DNA from: Candidatus Rokuibacteriota bacterium
GTDB taxonomy: Bacteria > Methylomirabilota > Methylomirabilia > Rokubacteriales > CSP1-6
DNA: 64,000 bases
Assembly (NCBI GenBank): GCA_003220495.1
Contig: QHSP01000030.1
Location: 15,191-79,190 of the forward strand
Direction of reading: 5' to 3'
The position numbers and the translations under genes were made by a program. Below are positions 1-10,449 of this stretch, one piece after another; the stretch's first letter is position 1; each line of letters begins with the position of its first letter. The notes under the pieces were generated by a model that saw only the letters and a list, made by a program, of their open reading frames with translations, was not told where the DNA came from and did no database searches.

Positions 1-67
1 CATCCGAACGCGTGCCGCGTGGTCCCAAGCCCCCTCCCCCATGCCCCCAGCCCCCGCCGGCGCGACG

Positions 68-826
68 TCACCGCACTTTAGCGATGAGATGATTGATCTG
101 GCTGGCCTGATGAGCCGCGCCGTAGCCGTTGTCGATGTTGACCACCGACACCCCCGGCGCGCACGAATTCAGCATCGCGAGCAGCGCCGCGATTCCTCCG
201 AACGACGCCCCATACCCGATGCTGGTCGGCACGGCAATGACGGGTCGGTCCACCAACCCTCCGACGACGCTCGGCAACGCGCCCTCCATCCCGGCGACGA
301 CGACGAGCACGTTGGCCTCGGCGAGCAGATGATAGTGGGCCAGGAGCCGATGGAGGCCGGCCACGCCGCAGTCGTAGACTCGCTCGACACGGTTGTCGAG
401 GGCTTCGGCGACGAGCGCGGCCTCTTCGGCGACGGGAAGGTCGGCGGTCCCTGCCGCGAGGACCGCGATGAGGCCGAGACCGGGACTCGGCTCCGGTCTG
501 GCGATCACGAGCTTCGCGTCGGGATGGTAGACGTGCGGCAGGCCGGCCTCGGCCACCGCGTCGGCGACCGATCGATCGGCGCGCGTCGCGAGGACGTTCG
601 CGTGGTGGGCAATCAGCCGCCCGAGGATCGCGACCACTTGCGCCGGCGTCTTGCCGGGGCAGAAGACGGCCTCGGGGGCGCCGCCCCGCAGCGCGCGGTG
701 ATGGTCGATCTTCGCGAATCCGAGGTCTTCGAAGGGCAGCCCGCGAAGCTTGGCCATGGCGGCGTCGACGTCGATGCGCCCGGCCCTCAAGTCGTCGAGC
801 AAGGCGCGGAGGGCTTCCCTATCCAC
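68..826 (-). CDS. larB: LarB, nickel-pincer cofactor biosynthesis carboxylase/hydrolase
   Basis: LarB carboxylates nicotinic acid adenine dinucleotide and hydrolyses its phosphoanhydride, the first step toward the nickel-pincer nucleotide cofactor of lactate racemase-type enzymes (family knowledge). The 252-aa protein has the usual LarB length. Its N-terminal part contains GFAKIDHHR, and the C-terminal AIR-carboxylase (PurE)-like half has GMEGALPSVVGG, PTSIGYGASFGG and a terminal VVNIDNGYGA segment. The start overlaps the end of larE by 8 bases on the same strand, so the two are co-transcribed. No larC is seen; it could lie just beyond the left edge, since only 67 bases remain downstream. Confidence 0.93.
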   Translation of the reverse strand: MDREALRALLDDLRAGRIDVDAAMAKLRGLPFEDLGFAKIDHHRALRGGAPEAVFCPGKTPAQVVAILGRLIAHHANVLATRADRSVADAVAEAGLPHVYHPDAKLVIARPEPSPGLGLIAVLAAGTADLPVAEEAALVAEALDNRVERVYDCGVAGLHRLLAHYHLLAEANVLVVVAGMEGALPSVVGGLVDRPVIAVPTSIGYGASFGGIAALLAMLNSCAPGVSVVNIDNGYGAAHQASQINHLIAKVR

Positions 827-1646
827 CGTTCGCTTTCGTCGGTCTCTTCAGCAAGAGATTCGCGCTGCCCGACTGGAAGCCGGCGAGATCGAGCGTCACG
901 TAGATGTAGCCGAGCTCGCGCAGGCGCTTCACGATCGTCTCGCGCAGGTCGCCCTCCCAGAGCCGCGCCATCTCGGCCTGGTCGATCTCGAGCCGGGCCA
1001 GGCGATCGTGGTGACGTACCCGGAACTGGCGAAAGCCGAGCGAGCGAATGGACGCCTCCGCGGCGTCCACCTGGCGCAGTTTCTCCGGCGTGATGCGGTC
1101 GCCGTACTGGAACCGGGAAGACAGGCAGGCGAACGAGGGCTTGTCCCACGTGGGCAAGCCGAGCTCGCGCGAGAGAGTCCGGATCTCGTCCTTCCACAGC
1201 TCGGCTTCGATCAGGGGCGCGCGCACGCCCCGGTCCTGCGCGGCCTTCATGCCCGGGCGGTGGTCGCCGCGGTCGTCCATGTTGGCGCCGTACACGAGGG
1301 CGCGACATCCTTCACGCTCGGCGATCGGCGCCAGCTTGAGGAAGAGCTCTTCCTTGCAGAAGAAGCACCGGTTCGTCGGATTGCGCGCGTAGTCCGGATT
1401 CTGGAGCTCCTCGGTGCGCACGACCAGATGCCGCATGCCCAGCAGCGCGCCGAGCCGCCGGGCCTCGTCGAGCTCGCTGGCCGGATAAGTCTCGGAGTCC
1501 GCGGTCACCAGGAGCGCGCGCGCGCCGAGCGCATCCTTGGCGGCGCGCGCCAGCAACGTGGAGTCGACGCCGCCCGAGAACGCGACCACGACGCTCTCCA
1601 TCTCGCGCAGCACGTCCAGCAGGCGGTCGTACTTGGCGTGCGTCAT
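819..1646 (-). CDS. larE: LarE, ATP-dependent sacrificial sulfur transferase
   Basis: LarE adenylates the carboxylate made by LarB and inserts sulfur, in the well-studied enzyme by sacrificing its own cysteine sulfur. The 275-aa protein has the PP-loop SGGVDST at residues 24-30, an NRCFFCKEELF segment around residues 92-102 and PSFACLSSR with Cys174. That position corresponds to the sacrificial cysteine (Cys176 in the Lactobacillus enzyme, from memory). The residues needed for a Cys-sacrificing LarE are present; I do not see the three-cysteine pattern expected of an iron-sulfur-dependent LarE. It precedes larB on the same strand and follows the sugar kinase by one base. Confidence 0.93.
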   Translation of the reverse strand: MTHAKYDRLLDVLREMESVVVAFSGGVDSTLLARAAKDALGARALLVTADSETYPASELDEARRLGALLGMRHLVVRTEELQNPDYARNPTNRCFFCKEELFLKLAPIAEREGCRALVYGANMDDRGDHRPGMKAAQDRGVRAPLIEAELWKDEIRTLSRELGLPTWDKPSFACLSSRFQYGDRITPEKLRQVDAAEASIRSLGFRQFRVRHHDRLARLEIDQAEMARLWEGDLRETIVKRLRELGYIYVTLDLAGFQSGSANLLLKRPTKANGG

Positions 1647-1647
1647 G

Positions 1648-2555
1648 TCAGGGCTCGACTCGGATGAGGTCGTGGAACGCCGTGTAGCGCTCGTTGATGT
1701 CGGCGGGCGTCAGCCGCGTCAGCCGCTTGAGCGAGAAATCCTCGACCGTGAACGACGCCATCACCGAGCCGTAGACGACGGCGCGCCGCATCGCGGCGGC
1801 GTCCACCCGATCCTGGGCCGCGAGATAGCCCATGAATCCGCCGGCGAACGTGTCGCCGGCGCCGGTCGGGTCGTAGACCGACTCCAGCGGATACGCCGGC
1901 ACGAAGAACAGGCGGTCCTCGGTGCTGAGCAGCGCGCCGTATTCGCCCCGCTTGACCACGACGGTCCGCGGCCCCATCGCCGAGATGGCCCGCGCGGCGC
2001 GGATCAGGTTCGGCTCGCTGGCGAGCTGCCGCGCCTCGCCGTCGTTGACGGTCACGACGTCCACCTCGGCGAGAACCTTTCGGAGCGCCTCGCGCTTGCC
2101 CTGGATCCAGAAGTTCATCGTGTCCAGAGCGACCAGCCGCGGGCGCTCCTTCATCTGGCGGAGCACGTCGAGCTGGAGCTCGGGATCGATGTTCGCCAGA
2201 AAGAGGAAGGGCATCCGCCCCAGTCCGTCGCTGAGCACCGGCCGGAACTCGGCGAAGACGTTCAGCTGGGTCTCGAGGGTCTTCGCCTCGTTCAGGTCGT
2301 ACCCATACTGGCCCGTCCACCGGAACGTGCGGCCCTTGGAGGTCTGCAGCCCGGCGATGTTCACGCCGCGGTTCTCGAGGAGCTTCAGATGGGCCTCGGG
2401 GAAATCCTCGCCGACCGTCGCCACCAGATGCACCCCGGTGAAGAAGCTCGCCGAGTAGGAGAAGTAGGTGGCGGAGCCGCCAAGAGCCTCTTGCACCTTC
2501 CCGAAGGGGGTCTCGACGCTGTCCAGCGCGACCGAGCCGACGACCAGGAGCCCAC

Positions 2556-2559
<4 letters not shown>
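1648..2559 (-). CDS. PfkB-family carbohydrate kinase
   Basis: A ribokinase/PfkB-type kinase of 303 aa that should phosphorylate a sugar or nucleoside hydroxyl with ATP; the substrate cannot be read from sequence. It has an N-terminal LVVGSVALDS strand, a GG at 27-28 in the substrate-lid region, and the signature DPTGAGDTFAGGF around residues 230-242, with the anion hole GAGD and catalytic Asp236. The ATG at 2559 is chosen because it forms an ATGA overlap with the mtnP stop and starts right at the kinase fold; the open frame runs about 73 codons further upstream inside mtnP. The link to mtnP suggests handling of a methylthioribose-type sugar, which is inference. Confidence 0.85.
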
Positions 2560-3541
<982 letters not shown>

Positions 3542-3545
<4 letters not shown>

Positions 3546-4879
3546 CGGTCGTTCGCCCCGGTGGCGTCGAGCTCGCCGAGCACGCGATCTCCCTGCACCG
3601 CGGTGACCCGGGCTCTCGCGAGCGTTCGCATGAGCGACGGCGGGCCGGAGAAGACGATCTCGACGTAGTTGCCGGTGAGCCCGACGAGCCGGCCCGAGGC
3701 CCGGTCGAGCGTTTCCAGCACCAAGACCTCTTCGACTCGGCCGATCAGGCTCCGCCGGAACTCGTCACTCTTCGCCCGGCCGAGCTCACGGAGAACCCGG
3801 CTGCGGTGGGTGATCGTGCGCGAGTCCAGCTGATCCGCGAGCCTCGTGGCCTCGGTGCCCTTGCGCGTCGAGTACGGGAAGACGTGCAGGTAGGAGAACG
3901 GCAGCTCCCGGACGCAGGCGACCGTCTCGGCGAAGTCGTCGTCGGCCTCGCCCGGGAAGCCGGCGATGACGTCAGCGCCCAGGCCGAGCCGCGGTCGCGC
4001 GGCCGAAAGACGCTCGACGAGGGCTCGGTACATCCGCGCGCTGTACGGGCGCCGCATCGATCTCAAGATTCGGTCGCTGCCGCTCTGCAGCGGGATGTGG
4101 AAGTGCGGCGCGACGACCGGCGAGGCCGTGACGATCTCGAGCAGCTCTGGCGTGAAATAGGCCGGGAGCAGCGACGAAAGCCTCGCCCAGCGGAGGCCCG
4201 GAGTCTCGACCAGCGCTCGCACGAGGGCCGCGAGCGTCGTGCGGGGCACGAGGTCGGCGCCGTAGTGTCCCAGGTCCACGCCGGTCAGCACGATCTCCGG
4301 GTGTCCGGCTTCGACGAGAAGACGCGCCTGGTCGAGGACGATCTTCGGATCGAGGCTGCGGCTGGCGCCGCGCGCCCGCGGCACGATGCAGAACGCGCAC
4401 CGGTGCTGGCAGCCGTCCTGGACCTTCAAGAACGCGCGCGACCGGCCGTTGAGGCGCGCGGTGGGCGCCACCTCGAGCGTGCGCGCCTGCGCGATGTCGG
4501 AGACGTAGACCCGGTCGGCCACGACCCGGTCGAGCAAATCGGGGAGTCGATGCTTGTCGCCGTTGCCGACCACGAGGTCGACGTCCCCCATGCCGGCCAC
4601 CTCACCCGGGCTCGTCTGCGCCCAGCAGCCGGTGACGACCAGGGTCGCCCGGGGGCTCACCCGCGCGGCGCGACGGATGGTCTGCCGGTCGGAGAGCTCG
4701 GCGCGAGCCGTGACCGAGCACGTGTTGACGACGACCACGTCCGCGGGCTCGTTGAAGTCCACGGTGCGGAAGCCGCGGGCCTCGAGCAAGGTCTGGATCT
4801 GCTGCGTGTCGACCTGGTTGAGCCGGCATCCAAGGGTGGCGAACGACACGGTCCGGGCGGCGCTCAAATCAGCTGGCAC
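3542..4879 (-). CDS. mtaB: MtaB, tRNA t6A37 methylthiotransferase
   Basis: Radical SAM methylthiotransferase that converts t6A to ms2t6A at tRNA position 37. The 445-aa protein has the three N-terminal cluster cysteines (C18 in TLGCRLN, C54 in VNTCSV, C85 in VTGCWAQ), the radical SAM triad C157-x3-C161-x2-C164 in CQHRCAFC, and a C-terminal TRAM-like domain. TLGCRLN instead of the TxGCQMN seen in MiaB/RimO favours MtaB. It sits between mtnP and rlmN, so the cluster pairs two RNA-modifying radical SAM enzymes. The start overlaps the 3' end of rlmN by 11 bases. Confidence 0.92.
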
Positions 4880-5927
4880 TGGTGCTCGCCACCGCCGACG
4901 GCTCCCGGAGCTGGCCGCAGGCCGCTCCGATGTCCTCCCCCTTGCTCCACCGCACCGTCGTCGTGACCCCGGCGTCGAGCAGGACCGATTGAAACGCGAG
5001 GATCCGAGCGAGCGGCGGCCGCCGGAACCGCGCCCCCTCCCAGTCGTTGAAGGGGATCAGGTTGACCTTGGCCTTGACGCCGCGGAGCAGGCGCACCAGG
5101 CGCTGCGCATCGTCGACCGTGTCGTTGACGTCCTCGAGCATGACGTACTCGAAGAACACCCGTTGGCGAGAGCCCAGCGGGTATCGCTTGACGGCGGCCA
5201 TCAGCGCCGCGAGATCGAAGGACCGGTTCACCGGCATGAGCCGCGTGCGCACCTCGTCGGTGGTGGCGTGGAGCGAGATCGCCAGGTTGACCTTGAGGTC
5301 CTCACGGCCCAGCTTCTCGATGCCGGGGACGAGCCCGACGGTCGACACGGTGATGCGGCGCGGCGAATACGCGACACCGAGTTTCGCATCCGTGAGAATC
5401 CGGAGCGCCGTCACCACCGCCGCATAGTTCGCAAGCGGCTCGCCCATCCCCATGAACACGATGTGCGTGACGCGCCGGCTTTCCTTTTCGAGCAGCCGGT
5501 TGGCCGCGAGGATCTGACCGACGATCTCGCCCGCGGTCAGATTGCGCTCGAGCCCCATCACGCCTGTCAGGCAGAAGCCGCACGCGAAGCCGCAGCCGAC
5601 CTGCGTGGACACGCAGAGCGTGATCCGCTCGTCGTCCGGCATCAGCACCGAGCTGATCCGGCTGCCGCCGTTCAGGACGAAGACGAGCTTGCGGCTGCCG
5701 TCCGCCGAGGGCATCTCCCGCTCGGGCTCGGCGACCTCGACCACGGCCCGCTCGGCGAGCGCCTGGCGGAAGTCCTTCGGCAGGTCGGTCATGGCCTCGA
5801 GGTCGAAGACCGCTTTGCGGTACATCCACGTCGCGAGCTGGCGGCCGCGATAGCGCGATGCGCCGAGCTCGACCGCGAGATCCTCGAGCTCCGACGCCAA
5901 GAGCCCCACGAGGTTTGCGCGCGACAT
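4869..5927 (-). CDS. rlmN: RlmN, dual-specificity rRNA/tRNA adenine C2 methyltransferase
   Basis: Radical SAM enzyme methylating C2 of A2503 in 23S rRNA and A37 in tRNAs. In the 352-aa protein the cluster cysteines are C112-x3-C116-x2-C119 (CGFACGFC), and the C-terminal methyl-carrying cysteine is about residue 337 in GAACGQL. VFMGMGEPL and ISLHA motifs are present. I start at the ATG at 5927, where the family N-terminus (MSRANLVGLLASEL) begins; a GTG at 5993 would add 22 unrelated residues. There is no clear Shine-Dalgarno sequence before the chosen start. It is probably the first gene of the rlmN-mtaB-mtnP-kinase-larE-larB run. Confidence 0.93.
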   Translation of the reverse strand: MSRANLVGLLASELEDLAVELGASRYRGRQLATWMYRKAVFDLEAMTDLPKDFRQALAERAVVEVAEPEREMPSADGSRKLVFVLNGGSRISSVLMPDDERITLCVSTQVGCGFACGFCLTGVMGLERNLTAGEIVGQILAANRLLEKESRRVTHIVFMGMGEPLANYAAVVTALRILTDAKLGVAYSPRRITVSTVGLVPGIEKLGREDLKVNLAISLHATTDEVRTRLMPVNRSFDLAALMAAVKRYPLGSRQRVFFEYVMLEDVNDTVDDAQRLVRLLRGVKAKVNLIPFNDWEGARFRRPPLARILAFQSVLLDAGVTTTVRWSKGEDIGAACGQLREPSAVASTSAS

Positions 5928-6074
5928 GAAGTGGAGGATATCACGGCCATCGCGACCGAGCTTTTGCCGCGGGCGTGTGCAAATGTTTTCCACCAGCGCT
6001 GCGACGGAGTCGTGGATAACCGTGTGGGCGACGGGTTGGCGCGAGCGGCTTTTCAGTCGCTTAGACCACTTCGC

Positions 6075-8027
6075 TCATTCGATGAGCACCTCGGACCCCG
6101 AGAACAGCGCGTCGATCTGTCGGGGGAGACCGAAGAGACGCAGCCGGTCGCCGGCGCGCAGGACCGTGTCGGCGGTCGGATCCGCCACCGTCTCACCCGT
6201 CGCGCGCGTGACGGCGACGACGGTCACCCCGAAGCGCTCGCGCATGCGCACCTCGCCCAGAGACTGGTCCACGAGGTGGCCACCTCTCAGGCTGATCTCG
6301 CGGAGCTGGGGCAGCCCCGTCTCAGCGTCCTCCGCCTCTGCCTTCGCTCGCTCCACCGCGCCCCGAAAGCGATTGAGATAGGCCAGGACCCGGTCTCGCG
6401 GCAGCGACAGCCGCTCGAGCGCGTGGCGAATGAGGGTCGAGGCCGCCTCCTCCTCCGGCTGGATCACCTCGGCGGCGCCGGCTTCCATGAGCCGGGCGCG
6501 CCAGGCGAGATCGTGCACGCGCGCCAGGATCTGGACCGTGGGATTGAATCCGCGGACCAGGCGCACGACCTGCCGGGCGCGGTCGTTCTCGGGGATCGCG
6601 AGGATGACGAGCGCGGCCTGATCGGCCTGAGCGGCGGCCAAGATGACCCGCTGCGCGGCGTCGCCGAACACGGCGGGCACGTTGCGGGCCCGCAGGCTCT
6701 TGACGATGTCCGGATCGGTCTCGATGGCGACGTAAGGCACGGCGAATGTCTCGAGCGCCTCGCCGATCGCGCTTCCCACGCGCCCGAAGCCACACACGAC
6801 GACGTGGCCTTCCATCGCTCGCGCCGACGGAAGACCCAGCGCCGGGGCCCGGCGCGCGTCCAGCCGCGCCGGGCCGATCCAGCGCGGGACCATCCGAACG
6901 AGCACCGCGTTGATCAAGATCGTCACCAGCGACGCGGACAGGGTGGCGCTGTAGACGTCATCGCCGACGTGGCCGGCCTGGCGCGCCACCTGGACCAGGA
7001 TGAACGAGAACTCTCCGATCTGCGCGAGCCCCACGCCGACGAGCAGCGCCGTCGACAGCGGCTGCCGGAAGAGGAGACACACAACGGTCCAGATCGCCCA
7101 CTGCCCGATGACGACCAGCCCGACCAGGACCCCGAGCAGGGCCAGGTTGTCGACGACCACGCGCAGGTCGATGAGAACGCCGATGGTCACGAAGAAGAGC
7201 GCGACGAACGCGTCGCGAAGCGACAGGAGACGGGCCAGCATCTCGTGCGCGTAGTCCGACTGGTTGATGAGGAGCCCCGCGAGGAACGCGCCGAGCGCCA
7301 GGGACAGGCCGACCGCCTGCGTGAGCGCGGCCGCTCCGAGGCCCACCGCGAGCGTCACGAGGAGCAGAAGCTCGTCGTTGCGCGTCTTCGCCACGTACGC
7401 CAGAACTCGCGGGAGGGTACGCGAGGCGAGATAGAAGAACGGCGCCAGGATCGCCGCCGCGGTCAGCAGCGCCTTTCCGACGGCCAGGACCCGGTCGCCC
7501 TGGAGCGCCCCCAGCGCCGGGATCAGGATGATCAGGACGACCGCCGCCAGGTCCTCGACGAGCGTGATGCCGATCATGATCCGGCCGTGACGGCTGTGGA
7601 GCTCACCGCGGTCGAGCAGCAAGCGCGCCAGCACCATGGTGCTGGCGGGAGACACGACCATGCCGATGACCGCGCCCGCCACCGGGCTCCAGCCGAGCAC
7701 GCTCCCGACGGCAACCCCCATGGCCGTCGACAGCACGATGCCGAGCGGCCCGCCGACGAGCGCGACCCACTTCACGCCCATCAGGTCCTTGAGCGAGAAC
7801 TCGATCCCGAGCGAGAACATGAGCAGGACGACGCCGATCTCCGCGAACAGCTCGAACGTGTGGATGTCGGAGACCGAAGGCCCGGGTGTCAGCGGGCTGA
7901 TGAGAAGCCCGCCGAGGACGTAGCCGAGAATCAGCGGCTGCCGGGTCAGCCAGGCGAGCGATCCGCCGAGAATTGCCGCCACGAAGACGTAGGCAAGATC
8001 CCTGAAGAGGATGGGATCGGCGTTCAC
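6075..8027 (-). CDS. KefB-type cation:proton antiporter with RCK domains
   Basis: Inner-membrane monovalent-cation/proton antiporter of the CPA2 family, 650 aa. About 12 hydrophobic segments cover residues 8-380, including VEDLAAVVLII and the LALGAFLAGLL segment. A TrkA_N/RCK Rossmann domain begins near residue 407 (VVVCGFGRVGSAIG), with the acidic nucleotide-binding residues of AIETDPD, and an RCK_C domain fills residues 565-645. These domains bind NAD(H) or related ligands and gate transport in the family. The GTG start at 8027 forms a GTGA overlap with the glycerate kinase stop; the frame stays open upstream but is not coding-like. K+ versus Na+ specificity is not decidable. Confidence 0.9.
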   Translation of the reverse strand: MNADPILFRDLAYVFVAAILGGSLAWLTRQPLILGYVLGGLLISPLTPGPSVSDIHTFELFAEIGVVLLMFSLGIEFSLKDLMGVKWVALVGGPLGIVLSTAMGVAVGSVLGWSPVAGAVIGMVVSPASTMVLARLLLDRGELHSRHGRIMIGITLVEDLAAVVLIILIPALGALQGDRVLAVGKALLTAAAILAPFFYLASRTLPRVLAYVAKTRNDELLLLVTLAVGLGAAALTQAVGLSLALGAFLAGLLINQSDYAHEMLARLLSLRDAFVALFFVTIGVLIDLRVVVDNLALLGVLVGLVVIGQWAIWTVVCLLFRQPLSTALLVGVGLAQIGEFSFILVQVARQAGHVGDDVYSATLSASLVTILINAVLVRMVPRWIGPARLDARRAPALGLPSARAMEGHVVVCGFGRVGSAIGEALETFAVPYVAIETDPDIVKSLRARNVPAVFGDAAQRVILAAAQADQAALVILAIPENDRARQVVRLVRGFNPTVQILARVHDLAWRARLMEAGAAEVIQPEEEAASTLIRHALERLSLPRDRVLAYLNRFRGAVERAKAEAEDAETGLPQLREISLRGGHLVDQSLGEVRMRERFGVTVVAVTRATGETVADPTADTVLRAGDRLRLFGLPRQIDALFSGSEVLIE

Positions 8028-9286
8028 GTCGAGCTCACCGCCAGATAGAGATCGAGCAGATTCGTCCGGGTCGGGCCGGACACGATCAAGTCGGCGCTCG
8101 CCCGCAGAAATCCATACGCGTCGTTCTCGGCGAGCGCCCGGCCCGCATCGGCGCCGGCGGCGGCGGCGCGCTGCACGCTCCCGGCGTCGACGATCGCGCC
8201 CGTCGCGTCGGTCGGGCCGTCGGTGCCGTCGGTGCCGGCCGCGAGAATGGTGAGGCGGTCGGTCGGTTGCAGCTCGAGCGCGGCCGCCAGCGCGAACTCC
8301 TGGCAGCGACCGCCCTTCCCCGGTCCTCTCACGGTCACGGTCGTCTCGCCGCCCGCGATGAGGCAAGCCGGCGGCGTGAGCCGCCGCGCACGCGCGACGA
8401 ACTCGCGCGCGACGGTGCGGGCCTCGCCCTGGAGCTCGCGCGTCGCCAGGTCGGCCTGAAAACCGAGCCGCCGGGCCGTCGCGACCGCCGCGTCGGTGAC
8501 GAGCGCGTTGTTCCCGATGACGACGTTCCTGACGCGATCGAAGAGCGGGTCGCCGGGCTTGGGCGTCTCCGGGATCTGGCCCGCGCGCCCGGCCTCGAGG
8601 CGCCGGGCGATCGACGCCGGCACGCGCCCGGAAAGTCCCCGCCGCGCCAGCACCTCGAGCGCGTCGCCGAAGGTGGTCGGATCCGGCGCCGTCGGGCCCG
8701 AGGCGATCACGTCGAGAGGATCGCCGATCACGTCCGAAAGCGCGAGCGTGAGCACCCGGGCTGGCCAGGCCGCGCGGGCGAGCTGGCCGCCCTTGAAGAG
8801 CGACAGGTGCTTGCGGACGGCGTTGAGCTCGCCGATGGTCGCGCCGGAGGCCAGCAGGAGCCGCGTGAGCTCCTGCTTCTCGGCGAACGTGATGGGCGGC
8901 GCGGGCGCCGGCGTCAGCGCCGAGCCGCCGCCGGAGACGAGAAGCAGGATGAGATCGTCCGCGCCGGCGCCGCGAGCGACCTCGAGAAGCCGCGCCGAGG
9001 CGGCCAGCCCGCGCGTGTCGGGCACGGGATGCCCGGCTTCGGCGATCTCGATGCGCCGCAGGCGCGCGCCGTATCCGTCCTTCACGACCACGAAGCCGCC
9101 GGCGACGTGATCGCCCAGGACCTCCTCGGCGGCCGCAGCCATGGCGCCGCTCGCCTTGCCGGAGCCCAGGAGGAAGACGCGGGCGGGTTGGCGATCGAGG
9201 CGGAGGTGAGCGCGGACGAGCGGCGCCACGTCGCCCGCCGCCAGCGCCGCTTCCCATATGGCGCGGACGGCGTCGCGCGCGGTCAC
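8024..9286 (-). CDS. Glycerate 2-kinase (DUF4147/MOFRL family)
   Basis: Phosphorylates D-glycerate to 2-phosphoglycerate, feeding hydroxypyruvate or serine-cycle carbon into glycolysis. The 420-aa protein has the N-terminal DUF4147 domain (GSGKAS at residues 41-46, LLVSGGGSALTPAP near 106-119, NAVRKHLSLFKGGQLA) and the C-terminal MOFRL domain with AAGTDGTDGPTDATGAIVD. The start is the GTG at 9286, which overlaps the aminotransferase stop as GTGA. The preceding gene is an aminotransferase and the following one an antiporter. A role downstream of a serine/glyoxylate-type transamination is possible but not shown. Confidence 0.9.
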   Translation of the reverse strand: MTARDAVRAIWEAALAAGDVAPLVRAHLRLDRQPARVFLLGSGKASGAMAAAAEEVLGDHVAGGFVVVKDGYGARLRRIEIAEAGHPVPDTRGLAASARLLEVARGAGADDLILLLVSGGGSALTPAPAPPITFAEKQELTRLLLASGATIGELNAVRKHLSLFKGGQLARAAWPARVLTLALSDVIGDPLDVIASGPTAPDPTTFGDALEVLARRGLSGRVPASIARRLEAGRAGQIPETPKPGDPLFDRVRNVVIGNNALVTDAAVATARRLGFQADLATRELQGEARTVAREFVARARRLTPPACLIAGGETTVTVRGPGKGGRCQEFALAAALELQPTDRLTILAAGTDGTDGPTDATGAIVDAGSVQRAAAAGADAGRALAENDAYGFLRASADLIVSGPTRTNLLDLYLAVSST

Positions 9287-10449
9287 GAGCCGAGCTTGAG
9301 GAGGCGCTCCCCCGCGTCCCGAAGCATGTCGTCCGTCTTCGGAAAGCAGAACCGGATCTTCGTGCGGCCGAGCTCGGGGTGGGCGTAGAAGGACGAGCCC
9401 GGTACCGTCGCGACCCCGACGTGCTTGATGAGCCACATCGCGAAGGCGGTGTCGTCCGGGACGTCGTACCGCTTCATGAAATGGGCGACGTCCGTCAGGA
9501 TGTAGTAGGCGCCCCGTGGCTTCCACGCCACGAACCCGGCTTTCTCGATGTAGCCCCAGAGCAGATCGCGGCGCGCCTGGTAGGCCTCCCGCAGCTTGAC
9601 GTAGTAGGAATCGGGCAACTGGAGCGCGGTGACGGCGGCCTCCTGCAAGGGATGCGGCGCGCCGACGGTCACGAAGTCATGAGCCCGGCGGATACCGATC
9701 GCGAGCTCGGCCGGGGCGATCGCATAGCCGACCCGCCAGCCCGTCACCGAGTACGACTTCGAGATGCCGGAGATCGTGATCGTGCGATCGGCCATGCCCG
9801 GCAAGGTGGCGATGGGCGTGTGGCCGAGGCCGTCGTAGACGATGTGCTCGTAGATCTCGTCCGTGATCGCGAGCAGGTCGTGCTCCAGGCAGAGGTCGGC
9901 GATGATCTGGAGCTCCTCCCGCGAGAACACCTTGCCGGTCGGATTGTTCGGGCTGTTGAAGATGATGGCGCGCGTGCGCGGCGTCACCGCCCGGCGCAGT
10001 CGGTCCGGATCGAACGTGAAGTCGGGCGGCTCGAGCGGCACGAACGTCGGCTGGGCGCCCGAGATGATGCAGCCCGGTCCGTAGTTCTCGTAGAACGGCT
10101 CGAAGATGATGACCTCGTCGCCCGGATTCAGCACGGCGAGCAGGGTCGACAGCATGGTCTCGGTCGAGCCGCAGCAGATCGTCACGTGGCGATCGGGCTC
10201 GACGTCCAGCCGATAGAGCGTGTGATACTTCTCGGCGATCGCCTTCCGGAGACTGGGCGTTCCCCAGGTGATCGCGTATTGATGGAAGTCGCCGTCGATC
10301 GCGCGGTGCGCCGCCTCGATCAGCTCGGGCGGCGGCGGGAAGTTGGGCATGCCCTGGGCCAGGTTCACACCGCCGAGCTGGTCGACGACCCGGGTCATCT
10401 CGCGGATGACCGACTCGGTGAAGCCTTGAACGCGGCGGGAGATCTGCAC
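9283..10449 (-). CDS. PLP-dependent class I/II aminotransferase
   Basis: Fold-type I aminotransferase of 388 aa, closest in pattern to the kynurenine/methionine/aspartate aminotransferase-like group (subfamily Ib/If). Visible are QGMPNFPPP, the YAITWGTPSLRKAIA lid region, NSPNNPTGKV around residues 165-173, DEIYEHIVYDG and the PLP lysine K231 in SGISKSYSVTGWRVGY. It starts with GTG and overlaps the NIL-domain gene's TAG by one base. Neighbours point to amino-acid sulfur or threonine/methionine metabolism, so a methionine-salvage transaminase is a reasonable alternative to aspartate aminotransferase. Substrate is undetermined. Confidence 0.88.
   Translation of the reverse strand: MQISRRVQGFTESVIREMTRVVDQLGGVNLAQGMPNFPPPPELIEAAHRAIDGDFHQYAITWGTPSLRKAIAEKYHTLYRLDVEPDRHVTICCGSTETMLSTLLAVLNPGDEVIIFEPFYENYGPGCIISGAQPTFVPLEPPDFTFDPDRLRRAVTPRTRAIIFNSPNNPTGKVFSREELQIIADLCLEHDLLAITDEIYEHIVYDGLGHTPIATLPGMADRTITISGISKSYSVTGWRVGYAIAPAELAIGIRRAHDFVTVGAPHPLQEAAVTALQLPDSYYVKLREAYQARRDLLWGYIEKAGFVAWKPRGAYYILTDVAHFMKRYDVPDDTAFAMWLIKHVGVATVPGSSFYAHPELGRTKIRFCFPKTDDMLRDAGERLLKLGS

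Noticed and set aside
1-67. Possible start of larC at the left edge
   Set aside because: The 67 bases downstream of larB are C-rich and show no recognisable larC start; the gene could only lie outside the window.
4554-8048. A plus-strand open frame of more than 1100 codons opposite mtaB, rlmN and the antiporter
   Set aside because: Composition is the Arg/His/Asp/Glu-rich pattern of a GC-rich antisense frame; the minus strand carries three recognised genes with conserved motifs.
9257-9526. Longer glycerate kinase starting at 9526
   Set aside because: The extra 80 residues are the shadow of the aminotransferase gene; the GTGA overlap at 9283-9286 and the family N-terminus fix the start.
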